NCBI RefSeq assembly: GCF_001435845.1
Contig: NZ_CM003596.1
Span: 2,305,137-2,369,136, forward strand
Direction: 5' to 3'
Source of the DNA: Psychrobacter sp. P11G3
Lineage (GTDB): Bacteria > Pseudomonadota > Gammaproteobacteria > Pseudomonadales > Moraxellaceae
DNA: 64,000 nt
Shown here: positions 36,754 to 46,712 of the stretch, in pieces
How positions within the stretch are numbered: the first letter of the stretch is position 1
Layout: each line of letters starts with the position of its first letter
Position numbers and translations under genes: made by a program
The notes under the pieces: generated by a model
What the model was told of the DNA's origin: nothing
Databases searched by the model: none
What the model saw: only the letters and a program-made list of their open reading frames with translations

Positions 36754-38739
36754 ATGAATAAACCGATAACTCCCAATACCGAACAGGTCAACAGTACCTT
36801 TACCAATCGTATTATCATCTTTGGGATTATAATATTGATTGGTTTGGGCGGTTTGATAACACGTTATGGGTATTTGCAAGTCTACGCTCATGATCAGTAC
36901 ACCACGCAAGCTGATAACAACCGTATCAAACTGATATCTGCGCCGCCTAGTCGTGGGTATATCTATGATCGTAACGGGGTAATACTGGCAGACAATCAGC
37001 CTGTATTTACAGCGATGCTCAGTCCTGATGAGGTCGAAAACCCTGAGCGTACATTGCATCTGCTTGCGCCGATTTTTGATTTAACCGATACAGATATCAC
37101 TGACATCTTGGCGCGTCTAAGTAAAAATAAAAATGACCCTGTAACGATTAAGATTGATTTAACAGAAGCACAGTTGGCTCAGTTTAGTGAACGTAAGCCA
37201 TTCTTCCGCGGGGTATCTATCCAAAGCAAGCTTACGCGCTCTTATCCTTATGATGAGCTGTTTGCTCATGTCATCGGCTATGTCGGACGTATCAATGACA
37301 AAGAGTCAAAGCGCATTGATAAAGACCGTTACGCTGGTACTGACTTGATTGGTAAGATTGGTATCGAAGACTACTACGAAGATATTTTGCTTGGGCAACC
37401 GGGTTATCAATCGGTAGAGACAGACGCACATGGCAATATCTTGCGCCAGCTGGATACCAAGCCGCCGATAGCGGGTAACGATATTACGTTGAGCTTGGAT
37501 TATGGTTTGCAAACCATCGCCCAGCAGCAACTTGATGGACGCCGCGGTGCAATCGTTGCGATAGACCCAAAAAACGGTGACGTCTTGGCATTTGTTAGTA
37601 ATCCAAGCTACGACCCTAACCCTTTTATATCGGGTATTTCTTTCAAAGACTACGACGATCTGCGTGAAGATTTGGATCAGCCACTGTATAACCGTGCACT
37701 CCAAGGTACCTACCCACCTGGCTCCACTATCAAGCCATTTGAAGGTTTGGGCGGTATTCATTATGGTCTACGCGATTGGAACAGCACTATCTATGACCCT
37801 GGTTATTTTAGCTTACCTGGAGACACGCATCGATTCCGCGACTGGAAACGTGGCGGTCATGGCACGGTAGATCTGAAAAAATCCATCGCGATGTCGGTCG
37901 ATACTTATTATTATAAGTTAGCTTACGAGATGGGCATTCAACGTTTGCACGATTGGATGGTACGCTTTGGTTTTGGTGAAGATACTGGTATTGATTTACC
38001 TAACGAAAAATCAGGCATCATGCCATCGCCAAAATGGAAAAAAGACACTTACGATAAAGACTGGCTACCGGGCGAAACGATCTCGGTCAGTATTGGACAA
38101 GGGTATTTCTTGGCAACGCCGCTACAGATTGCCAACGCTACAGCCATGACAGCCAGTAAAGGTCAGCATATTACCCCGCATTTATTAAAGAGCAGTGACG
38201 GTGCCGCGGACGTCAAAATCATCACTAAGCCAGATGGTAAAATCGACTATAACGGTAAGCCGTCTGACTGGTTGCGTATGCATGATGCGATGGAAAGCGT
38301 GGTAGAAAATGGTACAGGACGCGGTATCTATACCCCGCGCTATCGTATCGCTGGTAAAACAGGTACTGCACAGGTGAAATCAATCGCTCAAGGCAAACGC
38401 TATGACAAGTCAGCCATTGATAAGCGCCACTGGGATCACGCTTGGTTTAATGGTTTTGCCCCAGTAGAAGACCCGCAGATTGCTCTTGCAGTATTGGTTG
38501 AAAATGGCGGCGGTGGTAGTGCTGTTGCAGCGCCTATTGGCCGTGCTCTATTTGATTACTGGGTATTACAGCGCAAGACAGATCCTGTGCTGCCACCTTC
38601 TGCTGATGAGCTAAAAGTCATTAAACGCCAAAAGGCTTTTGAAAAAGCGATGCGTGATGCCATTCGTGATAAAGAAGCAAAAGCATTGGAAGAGAAAGAA
38701 GCCGAGGAAGCCGAAGCGGCAGCAGCGACATCTGAGTAA
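36754..38739 (+). CDS. mrdA: Penicillin-binding protein 2 (elongasome transpeptidase)
   Basis: DD-transpeptidase of the rod/elongasome complex. The 661-residue protein has an N-terminal membrane anchor (residues 19-38), a pedestal domain with RGYIYDRNGVILADNQP, and the transpeptidase domain with S324-T-I-K327 (in YPPGSTIKPFEG), S381-V-D383 and K535-T-G537. SIGQGYFLATPLQIA is typical of PBP2. The last 45 residues form a charged, Ala/Glu-rich tail. rodA (mrdB), the usual partner, is not adjacent; rsmD follows. Many Moraxellaceae are coccoid, so separation of the rod genes may not be surprising (inference). Confidence 0.95.
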   Translation: MNKPITPNTEQVNSTFTNRIIIFGIIILIGLGGLITRYGYLQVYAHDQYTTQADNNRIKLISAPPSRGYIYDRNGVILADNQPVFTAMLSPDEVENPERTLHLLAPIFDLTDTDITDILARLSKNKNDPVTIKIDLTEAQLAQFSERKPFFRGVSIQSKLTRSYPYDELFAHVIGYVGRINDKESKRIDKDRYAGTDLIGKIGIEDYYEDILLGQPGYQSVETDAHGNILRQLDTKPPIAGNDITLSLDYGLQTIAQQQLDGRRGAIVAIDPKNGDVLAFVSNPSYDPNPFISGISFKDYDDLREDLDQPLYNRALQGTYPPGSTIKPFEGLGGIHYGLRDWNSTIYDPGYFSLPGDTHRFRDWKRGGHGTVDLKKSIAMSVDTYYYKLAYEMGIQRLHDWMVRFGFGEDTGIDLPNEKSGIMPSPKWKKDTYDKDWLPGETISVSIGQGYFLATPLQIANATAMTASKGQHITPHLLKSSDGAADVKIITKPDGKIDYNGKPSDWLRMHDAMESVVENGTGRGIYTPRYRIAGKTGTAQVKSIAQGKRYDKSAIDKRHWDHAWFNGFAPVEDPQIALAVLVENGGGGSAVAAPIGRALFDYWVLQRKTDPVLPPSADELKVIKRQKAFEKAMRDAIRDKEAKALEEKEAEEAEAAAATSE

Positions 38740-38808
38740 CTAGACGTTTAAGTAGTTAACAGTATAAAAAGCAAAACCTAGCAAAGAATTGGTAAGCGAG
38801 ACACAATA

Positions 38809-39495
38809 ATGAAAAAAGCCTCAAATGGACGTGCACCAAAGAACAACCGTAAGGCTAAAAGTGCGGCAGCGGGTGATGTGCGCATCATTGGTGGACAGTT
38901 TAAGCGCCGTATTGTAAGTTTCATCGATGCAGATGGCCTGCGTCCGACCCCAGATCGCCTGCGAGAAACTTTATTTAACTGGCTACTCGCTGACATTCAT
39001 GACGCCCATGTACTCGATAGCTGCGCTGGCAGTGGCGTACTAGGATTTGAAGCGCTATCTCGCGGCGCTGCCCGCACGACATTTATCGAAATCAATCCAG
39101 CACAAAGCAACATGCTACGTCAGAGTGCTGAGCAATTGCGCATTGAGGCTGCTGCTTATCAAATTATCACTGGCACTGCTGAGCAAGTATTGCGTCAAAA
39201 GCATCTGACTGCGCGCCCCTTTGACATTGTATTTATCGATCCGCCTTATGCTCAGGATTTATGGCAGCCTATTTTGACTGCGCTTATTACCAATACCTTA
39301 ATAAATACTGAAACACTGATTTATTTAGAAGCTGATAAAGATTTGTCAGCACAGCTTAAGCAATTGGAAGCGTCGCTAAATGAGAATCTAGACCTCCAAT
39401 CGAGCGTTACTCAGCAATCAATCGCTTTTGAATGTCTGAAACAAACCAAAGTCGGACAAGTTGTCGCTGGACTTTATCGTCTATCATCGTCATAA
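38809..39495 (+). CDS. rsmD: 16S rRNA (guanine-966 N2)-methyltransferase
   Basis: SAM-dependent methyltransferase that modifies G966 of 16S rRNA. The 228-residue protein shows the family start VRIIGGQFKRR, LRPTPDRLRETLFNWL, the SAM-binding motif I LDSCAGSGVLGFEALSRGA and the catalytic IV motif FIDPPYA (D/NPPY type). The first 20 residues are Lys/Arg-rich. It lies 69 bp after mrdA and may be co-transcribed with it. Confidence 0.93.
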   Translation: MKKASNGRAPKNNRKAKSAAAGDVRIIGGQFKRRIVSFIDADGLRPTPDRLRETLFNWLLADIHDAHVLDSCAGSGVLGFEALSRGAARTTFIEINPAQSNMLRQSAEQLRIEAAAYQIITGTAEQVLRQKHLTARPFDIVFIDPPYAQDLWQPILTALITNTLINTETLIYLEADKDLSAQLKQLEASLNENLDLQSSVTQQSIAFECLKQTKVGQVVAGLYRLSSS

Positions 39496-39705
39496 TTGTC
39501 GGGTTAATGAAAGCCGTTAACGTATTTTACAAATGTTTAGAACCGCTAAAAACTGGCCGACGCTGCAGTTTAATGTATATAAGGCGAAAATAAACCCCAA
39601 TGCAGCTTGCAAGCGTAGGCGCTACTGCTTATAATGTGCAGTCTGTTTTTTGAGAGCCCCGTTCCCAGCTAAACTCTCAACGAATTCTAATTTTAAGGTT
39701 TTATC

Positions 39706-40134
39706 ATGAAAACACTTAGTGCAAAACCAGCTGAAGTGACCCATGACTGGTATGTCGTAGATGCTGACGGCAAAACCCTTGGTCGCTTAGCCACTCAAAT
39801 CGCAACTCGCTTACGTGGCAAGCACAAGCCTTCTTTTACTCCGCACGTTGATACTGGTGACTTTATTGTTGTCATCAATGCTGACAAAATCACGGTAACG
39901 GGTAAAAAAGCACAAGACAAAAAGTACTATCGTCACAGTGGCTACCCAGGTGGTATTAAAGAAACCAACTTCAATAAGTTGCTTGCACATAAGCCTGAAG
40001 ATGTTCTACACAAAGCAGTTAAGGGTATGCTTCCAAAGGGCCCTCTTGGCTATGCGATGATCAAGAAGCTGAAACTTTATGCGGGTACTGATCATCCACA
40101 TACTGCACAGCAACCTAAAGAACTAGACATCTAA
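39706..40134 (+). CDS. rplM: 50S ribosomal protein L13
   Basis: Structural protein of the large subunit. 142 residues, standard length, with [50 protein letters not shown] and [20 protein letters not shown], all L13 hallmarks. It is first in the rplM-rpsI operon, only 10 bp before rpsI. The 210-bp leader after rsmD presumably holds the promoter and any L13 autoregulatory structure; I could not pick one out with confidence. Confidence 0.98.
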   Translation: MKTLSAKPAEVTHDWYVVDADGKTLGRLATQIATRLRGKHKPSFTPHVDTGDFIVVINADKITVTGKKAQDKKYYRHSGYPGGIKETNFNKLLAHKPEDVLHKAVKGMLPKGPLGYAMIKKLKLYAGTDHPHTAQQPKELDI

Positions 40135-40144
40135 GGATATACTT

Positions 40145-40531
40145 ATGGAACGCAATTACGGAACTGGTCGCCGCAAGACGTCTACTGCTCGTGTATTTTT
40201 ATCAAAAGGTACTGGTAGTATCGTTGTTAACGGTAAGCCACTTGACGAATACTTCAGCCGTGAAACTTCACGCATGGTTGTACGTCAGCCATTAGAACTA
40301 CTAGACTCTGCTAACGCATATGACCTATATGTAACTGTTGCAGGCGGTGGTATTAGTGGTCAAGCTGGCGCAATCCGCCACGGCATCACACGTGCATTAA
40401 TCGAAGCTGACGAAACTTTAAAACCTGCTCTAAAAGCAGCTGGTTTTGTTACTCGTGATTCACGTCAAGTTGAACGTAAGAAACTGGGTCTACGTAAAGC
40501 ACGTAAACGTCCACAGTTCTCAAAACGTTAA
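40145..40531 (+). CDS. rpsI: 30S ribosomal protein S9
   Basis: 128 residues, standard length: [16 protein letters not shown] at the start, [21 protein letters not shown] in the middle, and the basic C-terminal tail [17 protein letters not shown] that reaches the P-site tRNA. It follows rplM by 10 bp with an AAGGAT site; a strong terminator lies about 90 bp downstream. Confidence 0.98.
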   Translation: MERNYGTGRRKTSTARVFLSKGTGSIVVNGKPLDEYFSRETSRMVVRQPLELLDSANAYDLYVTVAGGGISGQAGAIRHGITRALIEADETLKPALKAAGFVTRDSRQVERKKLGLRKARKRPQFSKR

Positions 40532-40616
40532 TCAAAACTATCTCTTATATTTTTGCTGCTGTTGTCTTTTTCTCAGAGCTTCAGTAGTAAAGTTAAATAA
40601 GAGTCTGGTTTTGCAA

Positions 40617-40653
40617 AACCTTATAAGCTGGTCACAGCTTATAAGGTTTTTTT
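40617..40653 (+). terminator. Terminator of rplM-rpsI
   Basis: Perfect 14-bp stem AACCTTATAAGCTG / CAGCTTATAAGGTT with GTCA loop, then a T-run: the strongest terminator in the window, fitting a ribosomal operon. Confidence 0.93.
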
Positions 40654-40863
40654 ATGCCTACTGATAGCGTGTTGATTATCTGATTGTCTTCATCAAACAA
40701 GTTTCGTTTTACGGCAATAACTAACATGAGCACCTTGTTTCGACACTACAAAATAGAGCGTCTGTAGAAATTCTAACTTGCAAAGCATTAAACACTACCC
40801 CATCATATCAGTAACTTTTTATTATTAGCCATGATGCCTCAAACCGTGCCGCAGAAGGATATT

Positions 40864-41952
40864 ATGAAAGCGCCAGAACAATTCGACCCTAGCAAGCCAT
40901 CTGCCAATAGCAGCGTGCCGCCTAGTATGAAACAGTCGGCTAAGTCGCCTGCGATACCGGCTGGCACACCGACAATTACCCAAAATCATAAGCGTACAGC
41001 GCAAGCAGAGCACAAACCATTTCAGTGGCAGTTTTTATCACCAAAGAATTGGGGCATTTGGTTATTATTCTTAATAATGCTACCGATGATATATCTGCCG
41101 TTACGTTGGCAGTTTTGGCTAGGTCGTAAGCTTGGTATATTGATTTATAAAGTTGCTGGCTCACGTAGACGCGATACGCTAATCAACCTGAAGTTGGCAT
41201 TTCCAGAGAAGCCCGAAGCTGAACGTGAATTAATGGCCAAGCAAGTATTTGTCAATCAAGGCATTGGTGTGTTTGAAACGTTATGCGCTTGGTTCCGGCC
41301 CAATATATTTACTAGAACTGTATCCATCTCAGGGTTACAGCATATTGTTAATGCGCAAAATGAGCAGCGGCCAGTTATCTTGCTCGGTGCGCATTATACG
41401 ATGCTAGATTTGGGTGGCCTATTATGTGCGCAGTTTTTCCCAGTAGATTGTATGTATCGTACGCAAAACAACCCTTTATTAGACTGGTTTATTTATAATG
41501 GCCGTACCAATATTTTTGGTAAGCAAATCTCTAGTCGTGATATGCGTAGCTTAGTTACCTCTATCAAAGCAGGACACGTCATCTGGTATTCTCCTGACCA
41601 AGACTATGGCCTCAAGCAAGGGGTCATGGCGCCATTCTTCGGTGTGCCAGCCGCGACTATCACTGCATCACGTCGCATGGCAAAACTAGGTAGCAAAGCA
41701 CTGCCACCAGCTGTCATGGCACTGCATACTTATCGGCAGACGCCTGACAACTTGCCGCGTGGTAAACGTCCCCATTATCATTTAACAATTACGCCAGAAT
41801 TAGACAACTACCCAAGTAAAGATGAAGTCGCTGATGCTACTCGGGTCAATGAAGTTTTAGAAGGACTCATTCGTATTGATCCCACTCAGTGGATGTGGTT
41901 TCATCGCCGCTTCAAACATGGGCCAAACGGTCGTACTGATATCTATAAGTAA
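40864..41952 (+). CDS. Lipid A-type lysophospholipid acyltransferase (LpxL/LpxM family)
   Basis: Inner-membrane acyltransferase, probably adding a secondary acyl chain to lipid A precursor. The HX4D catalytic motif is H-Y-T-M-L-D in ILLGAHYTMLDLGG (H177, D182 from this start). Further family segments: WYSPDQDYG, VMAPFFGVPA, and the final MWFHRRFKHGPNG. The start at 40864 has AGAAGGAT just upstream, while an ATG at 40831 does not. A Pro/Ser-rich N-terminal extension of about 55 residues precedes the membrane helix (NWGIWLLFLIMLPMIYLPL); E. coli LpxL (306 residues) has none. LpxL and LpxM cannot be told apart here. Confidence 0.85.
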   Translation: MKAPEQFDPSKPSANSSVPPSMKQSAKSPAIPAGTPTITQNHKRTAQAEHKPFQWQFLSPKNWGIWLLFLIMLPMIYLPLRWQFWLGRKLGILIYKVAGSRRRDTLINLKLAFPEKPEAERELMAKQVFVNQGIGVFETLCAWFRPNIFTRTVSISGLQHIVNAQNEQRPVILLGAHYTMLDLGGLLCAQFFPVDCMYRTQNNPLLDWFIYNGRTNIFGKQISSRDMRSLVTSIKAGHVIWYSPDQDYGLKQGVMAPFFGVPAATITASRRMAKLGSKALPPAVMALHTYRQTPDNLPRGKRPHYHLTITPELDNYPSKDEVADATRVNEVLEGLIRIDPTQWMWFHRRFKHGPNGRTDIYK

Positions 41953-42060
41953 GCCTTTATTCCCAAAAATACTGGTGAAGTTTGCTATACTTTGCGGCTA
42001 ATAATTTGCATTTTAACTATGCACTGATAATAATTTGATAAACAAAATAACGGATTTTCC

Positions 42061-43146
42061 ATGAGCAATAACAGTACTCCTGACAATCAAGCTTCTGATA
42101 CTTTAACTGAAGCCAAGCGCATCCTGACTGGTATTAAACCGACTGGTATTCCGCACTTAGGTAATTATGTTGGCGCGATTCGTCCAGCGATTGAGTCTAT
42201 TCAAAATAGTGATCATGAAGCGTTTTTCTTTTTAGCAGACTACCATGGCATCATCGGCTGCTATGACCCTGCTATCATTCACGAATCGACGAGAGCCATT
42301 GCCGCTACGTGGATTGCTTGTGGTCTAGACCCTGAGCGTGTCACGTTCTACCGTCAGTCAGACGTGCCTGAAATTCCAGAGCTTGCTTGGATTTTGAACT
42401 GCTCATGTGCCAAAGGTTTGATGAACCGCGCCCATGCCTACAAAGCAGCCGTTGATATCAATACAGAAAAAGCTGATGTCGATCCTGATCAAGGTGTCAC
42501 CATGGGTCTGTTTGGTTATCCCGTGCTAATGGCGGCTGATATCTTGATGTTCAATGCTACCCATGTGCCAGTAGGTCGCGATCAAGTGCAGCATATCGAG
42601 ATGGCGCGTGATATCGCAGGTACTTTTAATCATCGTTATAAGTCTCTTTTTACGCTACCGTCGGCAGTCGTTGATAACGATATACCGCTGCTTACTGGGC
42701 TTGATGGCCGCAAGATGAGTAAGAGCTATAGCAATACTATTCCCCTATTTGGTGAGCCAAACCCGCAAGTCAGTCCTGAAAAACAGATGCATAAAGCCAT
42801 CATGAAGATCGTGACTAACTCACAGCTACCTGATGAGCCAAAAGATCCTGATGATTCAGCTATCTTTGAGATTTATAAAGCATTTGCGACCGCTGAAGAG
42901 ATTGCTGATATGCGTGCTCGTTATGCCGTTGGTATTGGCTGGGGTGACGCTAAACAAGCGCTGTTTGATAAGATTAATGACGAAATCGCGCCATTCCGTG
43001 CACGTTACGAAGAGCTGATGGCCAATCCAAAAGAGTTAGAAGAAATCTTGCAGATGGGTGCGAATAAAGCCCGTCGTCATAGTCGCAAGCAATTAGATAA
43101 AGCTCGCCGTGCTATCGGTATCCGTCCGCTTGCTAAGCTTAAATAA
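42061..43146 (+). CDS. trpS: Tryptophanyl-tRNA synthetase
   Basis: Class I synthetase charging tRNA-Trp. The 361-residue protein shows [20 protein letters not shown] with the HIGH-like HLGN, the tryptophan-site [18 protein letters not shown], and the KMSKS loop [17 protein letters not shown] short polar N-terminal extension ([18 protein letters not shown]) precedes the catalytic fold. scpA and scpB follow on the same strand at short spacing. Confidence 0.96.
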   Translation: MSNNSTPDNQASDTLTEAKRILTGIKPTGIPHLGNYVGAIRPAIESIQNSDHEAFFFLADYHGIIGCYDPAIIHESTRAIAATWIACGLDPERVTFYRQSDVPEIPELAWILNCSCAKGLMNRAHAYKAAVDINTEKADVDPDQGVTMGLFGYPVLMAADILMFNATHVPVGRDQVQHIEMARDIAGTFNHRYKSLFTLPSAVVDNDIPLLTGLDGRKMSKSYSNTIPLFGEPNPQVSPEKQMHKAIMKIVTNSQLPDEPKDPDDSAIFEIYKAFATAEEIADMRARYAVGIGWGDAKQALFDKINDEIAPFRARYEELMANPKELEEILQMGANKARRHSRKQLDKARRAIGIRPLAKLK

Positions 43147-43194
43147 TCGTTGCTGGAATAGTCGTTTCACTGACGCAACTTATTATCAAAGCGG

Positions 43195-44148
43195 GTGCTA
43201 AACGTGCAAACTGAACCGAACACCAAACAGGCGGCTTTATCTAAAGCCGCCTTATCTGCTATGGCTGATTCAATCTCTGAGCCTGTAGACAATCAGAGCG
43301 AGCTTGATAAATCAGTCAACCATGATATGTCGCTACGTATCTATCAGACGCCTGTGCAGCATTTGCCAGAAGATCTATATGTACCACCGCAAGCCTTTGC
43401 TATTTGGTTAGAACAATTTGCTGGTCCATTAGATTTCCTGTTGTATTTGGTCAAAAAAAACAACGTCGATTTGACCCAAATGCCTATTCTGCCTATCACT
43501 GAACAGTACTTAGCTTATATCGGTGAATTGGATACCGAACACTTTGAGTTAGCAGGTGATTATCTGCTAATGGCATCAACGCTCATCGCTATCAAAACCG
43601 AGTTGCTATTACCTACCCCTGATACCCCAACCGATGAGCGTGACCCAAAAGCAGAGTTGATTGAGCGCCTCGAAGAGTACGCGCAAATCAAAGTGGTCAG
43701 TCAGCGCCTAGACAATCTAGTACGTCTAGAGCGCGATGTGTTTTTGGCAATGGTTAGTATGCCTGGTCAAGACGTTATGAATGCGGAACTGCCAAGCTAC
43801 TCACCTAATTTGCTGATTGATAGCTTATTTAAAATGCAGCTACAGCCTGACTATCAAATGCACACGATCAAAGTTGATGCAGTACCCCTTGCCGATCGTA
43901 TTGCCAGTATTAGCAGGCAATTAAGTACAGATGGGACGCGCTCCTTTTATGAGCTACTGGATAAGGCACAAGGTAAAATAGGCGTGGTTGTAAGTTTCGT
44001 CGCCGTACTTGAGCTTATAAAGCGGCAGTTGGTTGGTGTGGTCAATACTGAGACAGATAGCGGTATCGTCAAATCTGTTTCCAATAATTCTGATCAGACT
44101 AATATGAATAATGAATCCACAAATCTCACATTACAGTGGTTAGCCTAG
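43195..44148 (+). CDS. scpA: Segregation and condensation protein A
   Basis: Kleisin subunit of the SMC-ScpAB condensin-like complex. Core ScpA text: FAGPLDFLLYLVKKNNVDLTQMPILPITEQYLAYI at the N-terminal SMC-binding helices (given by ends FAGPLDFLL and TEQYLAYI), YLLMASTLIAIKTELLLP, and a winged-helix C-terminal part (FYELLDKAQGKIGVVVSFVAVLELIKRQ region). The reading frame opens with GTG at 43195; GTG at 43204 and ATG at 43261 are alternatives and no ribosome binding site settles it. The last 30 residues are polar and unconserved. scpB follows after 70 bp. Confidence 0.9.
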   Translation: MLNVQTEPNTKQAALSKAALSAMADSISEPVDNQSELDKSVNHDMSLRIYQTPVQHLPEDLYVPPQAFAIWLEQFAGPLDFLLYLVKKNNVDLTQMPILPITEQYLAYIGELDTEHFELAGDYLLMASTLIAIKTELLLPTPDTPTDERDPKAELIERLEEYAQIKVVSQRLDNLVRLERDVFLAMVSMPGQDVMNAELPSYSPNLLIDSLFKMQLQPDYQMHTIKVDAVPLADRIASISRQLSTDGTRSFYELLDKAQGKIGVVVSFVAVLELIKRQLVGVVNTETDSGIVKSVSNNSDQTNMNNESTNLTLQWLA

Positions 44149-44218
44149 TAGGCTCTAAGACTGTCTCCTAGCCCATTCTCTATTAAAATCACAATATTGA
44201 AATAAGAGCATACTTTAG

Positions 44219-44833
44219 ATGGTAGATATTGAAGACCCAAAGCAACATGACGAGACCCAAAAACCAATAACTATGACTACATATCCATCGGTTGAGGCAC
44301 AGCATGATTCTTTGGAAAAATTGAGTAAACGTATCGAGGTGCTGTTGCATGCGTCAGAGGCACCGCTGACCGCTCACGCATTAAAAAAACATTTGTCATT
44401 ATCTACTAAAGAATTAAATCAAACCCTGCAAGTGCTGCAACAACGCTTAGATACAGGTGTGCTTAGGCTACATGAGACCGCCAGCGGTTATCGCTTACAG
44501 ATATCTGATGACTACAGCAGTCTAATCCAGCGTACTTTTCCGCAGCGTCAGGAACGCCTTAGCCAAGCCTTACTTGAAACCCTAAGTGTCATTGCATACA
44601 AGCAACCTGTGACACGCAGTGATATCGAGCATGTGCGCGGAGTGACATTATCGAGCAATATACTGCGCCAGTTATTTGATAAAGGATGGATTGTAGAGAA
44701 AGGCTTTAAAGATACGCTAGGTCGTCCTGCATTGCTGCATACTACTGCGCAGTTTTTAGATGCGTTTGGACTAAGCCATCTGGATGAACTACCACCTATG
44801 CCAGATATGGAAACCATACGATCCATGTCTTAA
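44219..44833 (+). CDS. scpB: Segregation and condensation protein B
   Basis: Winged-helix partner that dimerises and binds ScpA in the condensin-like complex. The 204-residue protein contains KRIEVLLHASEAPLTAHALK, the LETLSVIAYKQPVTRSDIEHVRGV core block and LGRPALLHTTAQFLDAFGL near the C terminus, all diagnostic. A polar 35-residue N-terminal tail precedes. It ends the trpS-scpA-scpB run, closed by a strong terminator. Confidence 0.94.
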   Translation: MVDIEDPKQHDETQKPITMTTYPSVEAQHDSLEKLSKRIEVLLHASEAPLTAHALKKHLSLSTKELNQTLQVLQQRLDTGVLRLHETASGYRLQISDDYSSLIQRTFPQRQERLSQALLETLSVIAYKQPVTRSDIEHVRGVTLSSNILRQLFDKGWIVEKGFKDTLGRPALLHTTAQFLDAFGLSHLDELPPMPDMETIRSMS

Positions 44834-44867
44834 ACTTTCTGCTGAACAAACTATAGTTACTCACATA

Positions 44868-44902
44868 AAAAAGGACAGACCACATAGGGTCTGTCCTTTT
44901 TA
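44868..44902. terminator. Terminator between scpB and lolA
   Basis: GGACAGACC (44873-44881) pairs with GGTCTGTCC (44888-44896), extended by A- and T-runs; usable by both convergent genes. Confidence 0.92.
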
Positions 44903-44953
44903 TTACGTTGCTGATTTTGAACTGATATCAAAACCTAGCAACATATCGGTTAA

Positions 44954-45640
44954 TTACTGATTAATTACGTCAACACCCTTCGGTGGTGTAAATTTAAACT
45001 GACTGCTACCAATACTTGGGTTCATCTTGATACCGCTAAACTTAATAGAGGTTGTCTGTCCCAAAGTATCATTTAATACCATCATGACAGGTTTGCCACC
45101 ACTAAAGCTTATTGAAAGACTTTTGAAGCTTGCGCTGTCTGACTTCGGATAGAGCACATAGTAGTTTTTGTTGTCATATGGCTGAGTGATTTTGAAGTTT
45201 TGATCAATCTTGCTTGGATCACCTGATAATAGCAAAGCTGGTGTATTACCTACTTGGCTATCGACGTTTTGCTTAGTCGCTTGCTCTAAATCCTTGTCAT
45301 AAACCCACATAGAGTTACCATTAGCAACGATCAGCTGCTCTGATGGTGACTTGGTTTCCCAACGGAAGTTATTTGGACGTTGGACACTCATAGAGCCTTT
45401 AAACGTACCACTACTCGCGCCTTTAGTCGTTTGACTAAAATTAGCCGTCATACTCTTGGTATTGGTCAGTAATTTGTTCAAACGTTTAGCAGCTGTTAGG
45501 TTGTCAGCAGGAGCTGCAGTAGCCGTTTGAGTCAATGCCATCATTGGCGCTGCGATACCTAGCGATGTCATCAACACACCTGCTAAAGCACCACTCATCA
45601 TCTTTTGTTTGGTTGATTTTTTCGTAGATAAGTTCATCAT
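44954..45640 (-). CDS. lolA: Outer-membrane lipoprotein carrier LolA
   Basis: Periplasmic chaperone that ferries lipoproteins from LolCDE to LolB. The 228-residue precursor has a Lys-rich n-region, a hydrophobic core and cleavage near TATA-AP (about residue 43). The mature part contains LLTNTKSMTANFSQTTKG, FKGSMSVQRPNNFRWET, SMWVYDKDLEQATKQ and a C-terminal FKFTPPKGVDVI, typical of LolA. Two ATG codons at 45640/45637 share a GAGAGG site. In many bacteria lolA follows ftsK; here its upstream neighbour is rpmA across a terminator. Confidence 0.93.
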   Translation of the reverse strand: MMNLSTKKSTKQKMMSGALAGVLMTSLGIAAPMMALTQTATAAPADNLTAAKRLNKLLTNTKSMTANFSQTTKGASSGTFKGSMSVQRPNNFRWETKSPSEQLIVANGNSMWVYDKDLEQATKQNVDSQVGNTPALLLSGDPSKIDQNFKITQPYDNKNYYVLYPKSDSASFKSLSISFSGGKPVMMVLNDTLGQTTSIKFSGIKMNPSIGSSQFKFTPPKGVDVINQ

Positions 45641-46051
45641 AAATCCTCTCTAAAAAAGCATAATCGCTTTAAAGTTGTCGCTAAAAATAAAATGTTCTAT
45701 TGAAATTTTTGTTTTCTATAAATACTGTTTTTACCAAGCTAAAGCTGGTAACCATTAGCAATGGCAACAGTGTGCCAGTTTTTTTATTACGCGCCTAGTC
45801 ATGATTTGCAATCTTTACTACGGCTGCCATACACGCTTGTAACCAATACAGTTACACGGTAAAAGTTTACATTTAGAATTCTTAGCTACAGTAGTTATGC
45901 TAGTAGTAAGTTTAAAAATATCGCTTAAAATAGTTCTTATTAATTTATATCACCCTACAAACGTAAAAAACCCCTACTACCATAAGGCAGTAAGGGCTTT
46001 TTTAATTATCTGATCATTCTATTCAAAGAATAAAACGACCTAAATAGATAA
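45641..46051. other. Intergenic region between rpmA and lolA
   Basis: 411 bp. The right end holds the rpmA terminator (45965-46003); the remainder is AT-rich, without ORF, and should contain the lolA promoter. Confidence 0.45.
45965..46003 (-). terminator. Terminator of rplU-rpmA
   Basis: CCCCTACTACC (45971-45981) pairs with GGCAGTAAGGG (45986-45996, with wobble/mismatch), A- and T-runs both sides. Confidence 0.85.
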
Positions 46052-46309
46052 TTATGCGTTTTCAACCGTAACATAACGACGGTTAAATTTACCTTTGGTC
46101 GCAAACTTTACAACACCGTCATTCAGTGCAAATAAAGTATGGTCACGACCCATGCCAACGCCTTCGCCTGCGTGGAATTCTGTACCACGTTGACGAACGA
46201 TGATGTTACCAGCTGTGATAGCTTGGCCACCAAAGATTTTTACGCCTAGCATTTTTGGGTTTGAATCACGACCGTTACGGCTCGAACCGGCAGCTTTTTT
46301 ATGTGCCAT
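46052..46309 (-). CDS. rpmA: 50S ribosomal protein L27
   Basis: 85 residues: [42 protein letters not shown] and [18 protein letters not shown] are L27 signatures. The start is MAHKK directly, without the cleaved leader seen in Firmicutes. AGGAGA lies upstream. Second gene of rplU-rpmA, 91 bp after rplU. Confidence 0.98.
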   Translation of the reverse strand: MAHKKAAGSSRNGRDSNPKMLGVKIFGGQAITAGNIIVRQRGTEFHAGEGVGMGRDHTLFALNDGVVKFATKGKFNRRYVTVENA

Positions 46310-46400
46310 GAGAAAATCTCCTTGTTAATTTGACTTATCGCTGATGCGATAACTCTTAAGCATTTAGTGCGCTATTTAGCAATAATTGCTAAATGGATAA

Positions 46401-46712
46401 TTAGGCATTAATCGCTTTGATTTTTAACAAGGTGTACCATTGGCGGTGACCTTGTTCTTTGTGATAATGCTTACGACGGTTGTGCTTGATGATACGGATT
46501 TTTTCGCCGCGACCATGCTCAACAACTTCAACTTCTACGCTAGCGCCGTCAACAACAGGCTGACCGATTTTGACGTTATCGCCGTCAACAACCATCAACA
46601 CGTCTTCAAATTTGATTGTTTCGCCTTTTTCTGCTTTTAGTAGTTCAACTTTAAGCAATTCATCGACGACTACACGGTGCTGTTTACCACCAGTTTTGAT
46701 TACTGCGTACAT
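46401..46712 (-). CDS. rplU: 50S ribosomal protein L21
   Basis: 103 residues: [20 protein letters not shown] at the start, [20 protein letters not shown], and the basic [20 protein letters not shown] tail that marks L21. It leads the rplU-rpmA operon, divergent from ispB, a conserved gammaproteobacterial arrangement. Confidence 0.98.
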   Translation of the reverse strand: MYAVIKTGGKQHRVVVDELLKVELLKAEKGETIKFEDVLMVVDGDNVKIGQPVVDGASVEVEVVEHGRGEKIRIIKHNRRKHYHKEQGHRQWYTLLKIKAINA

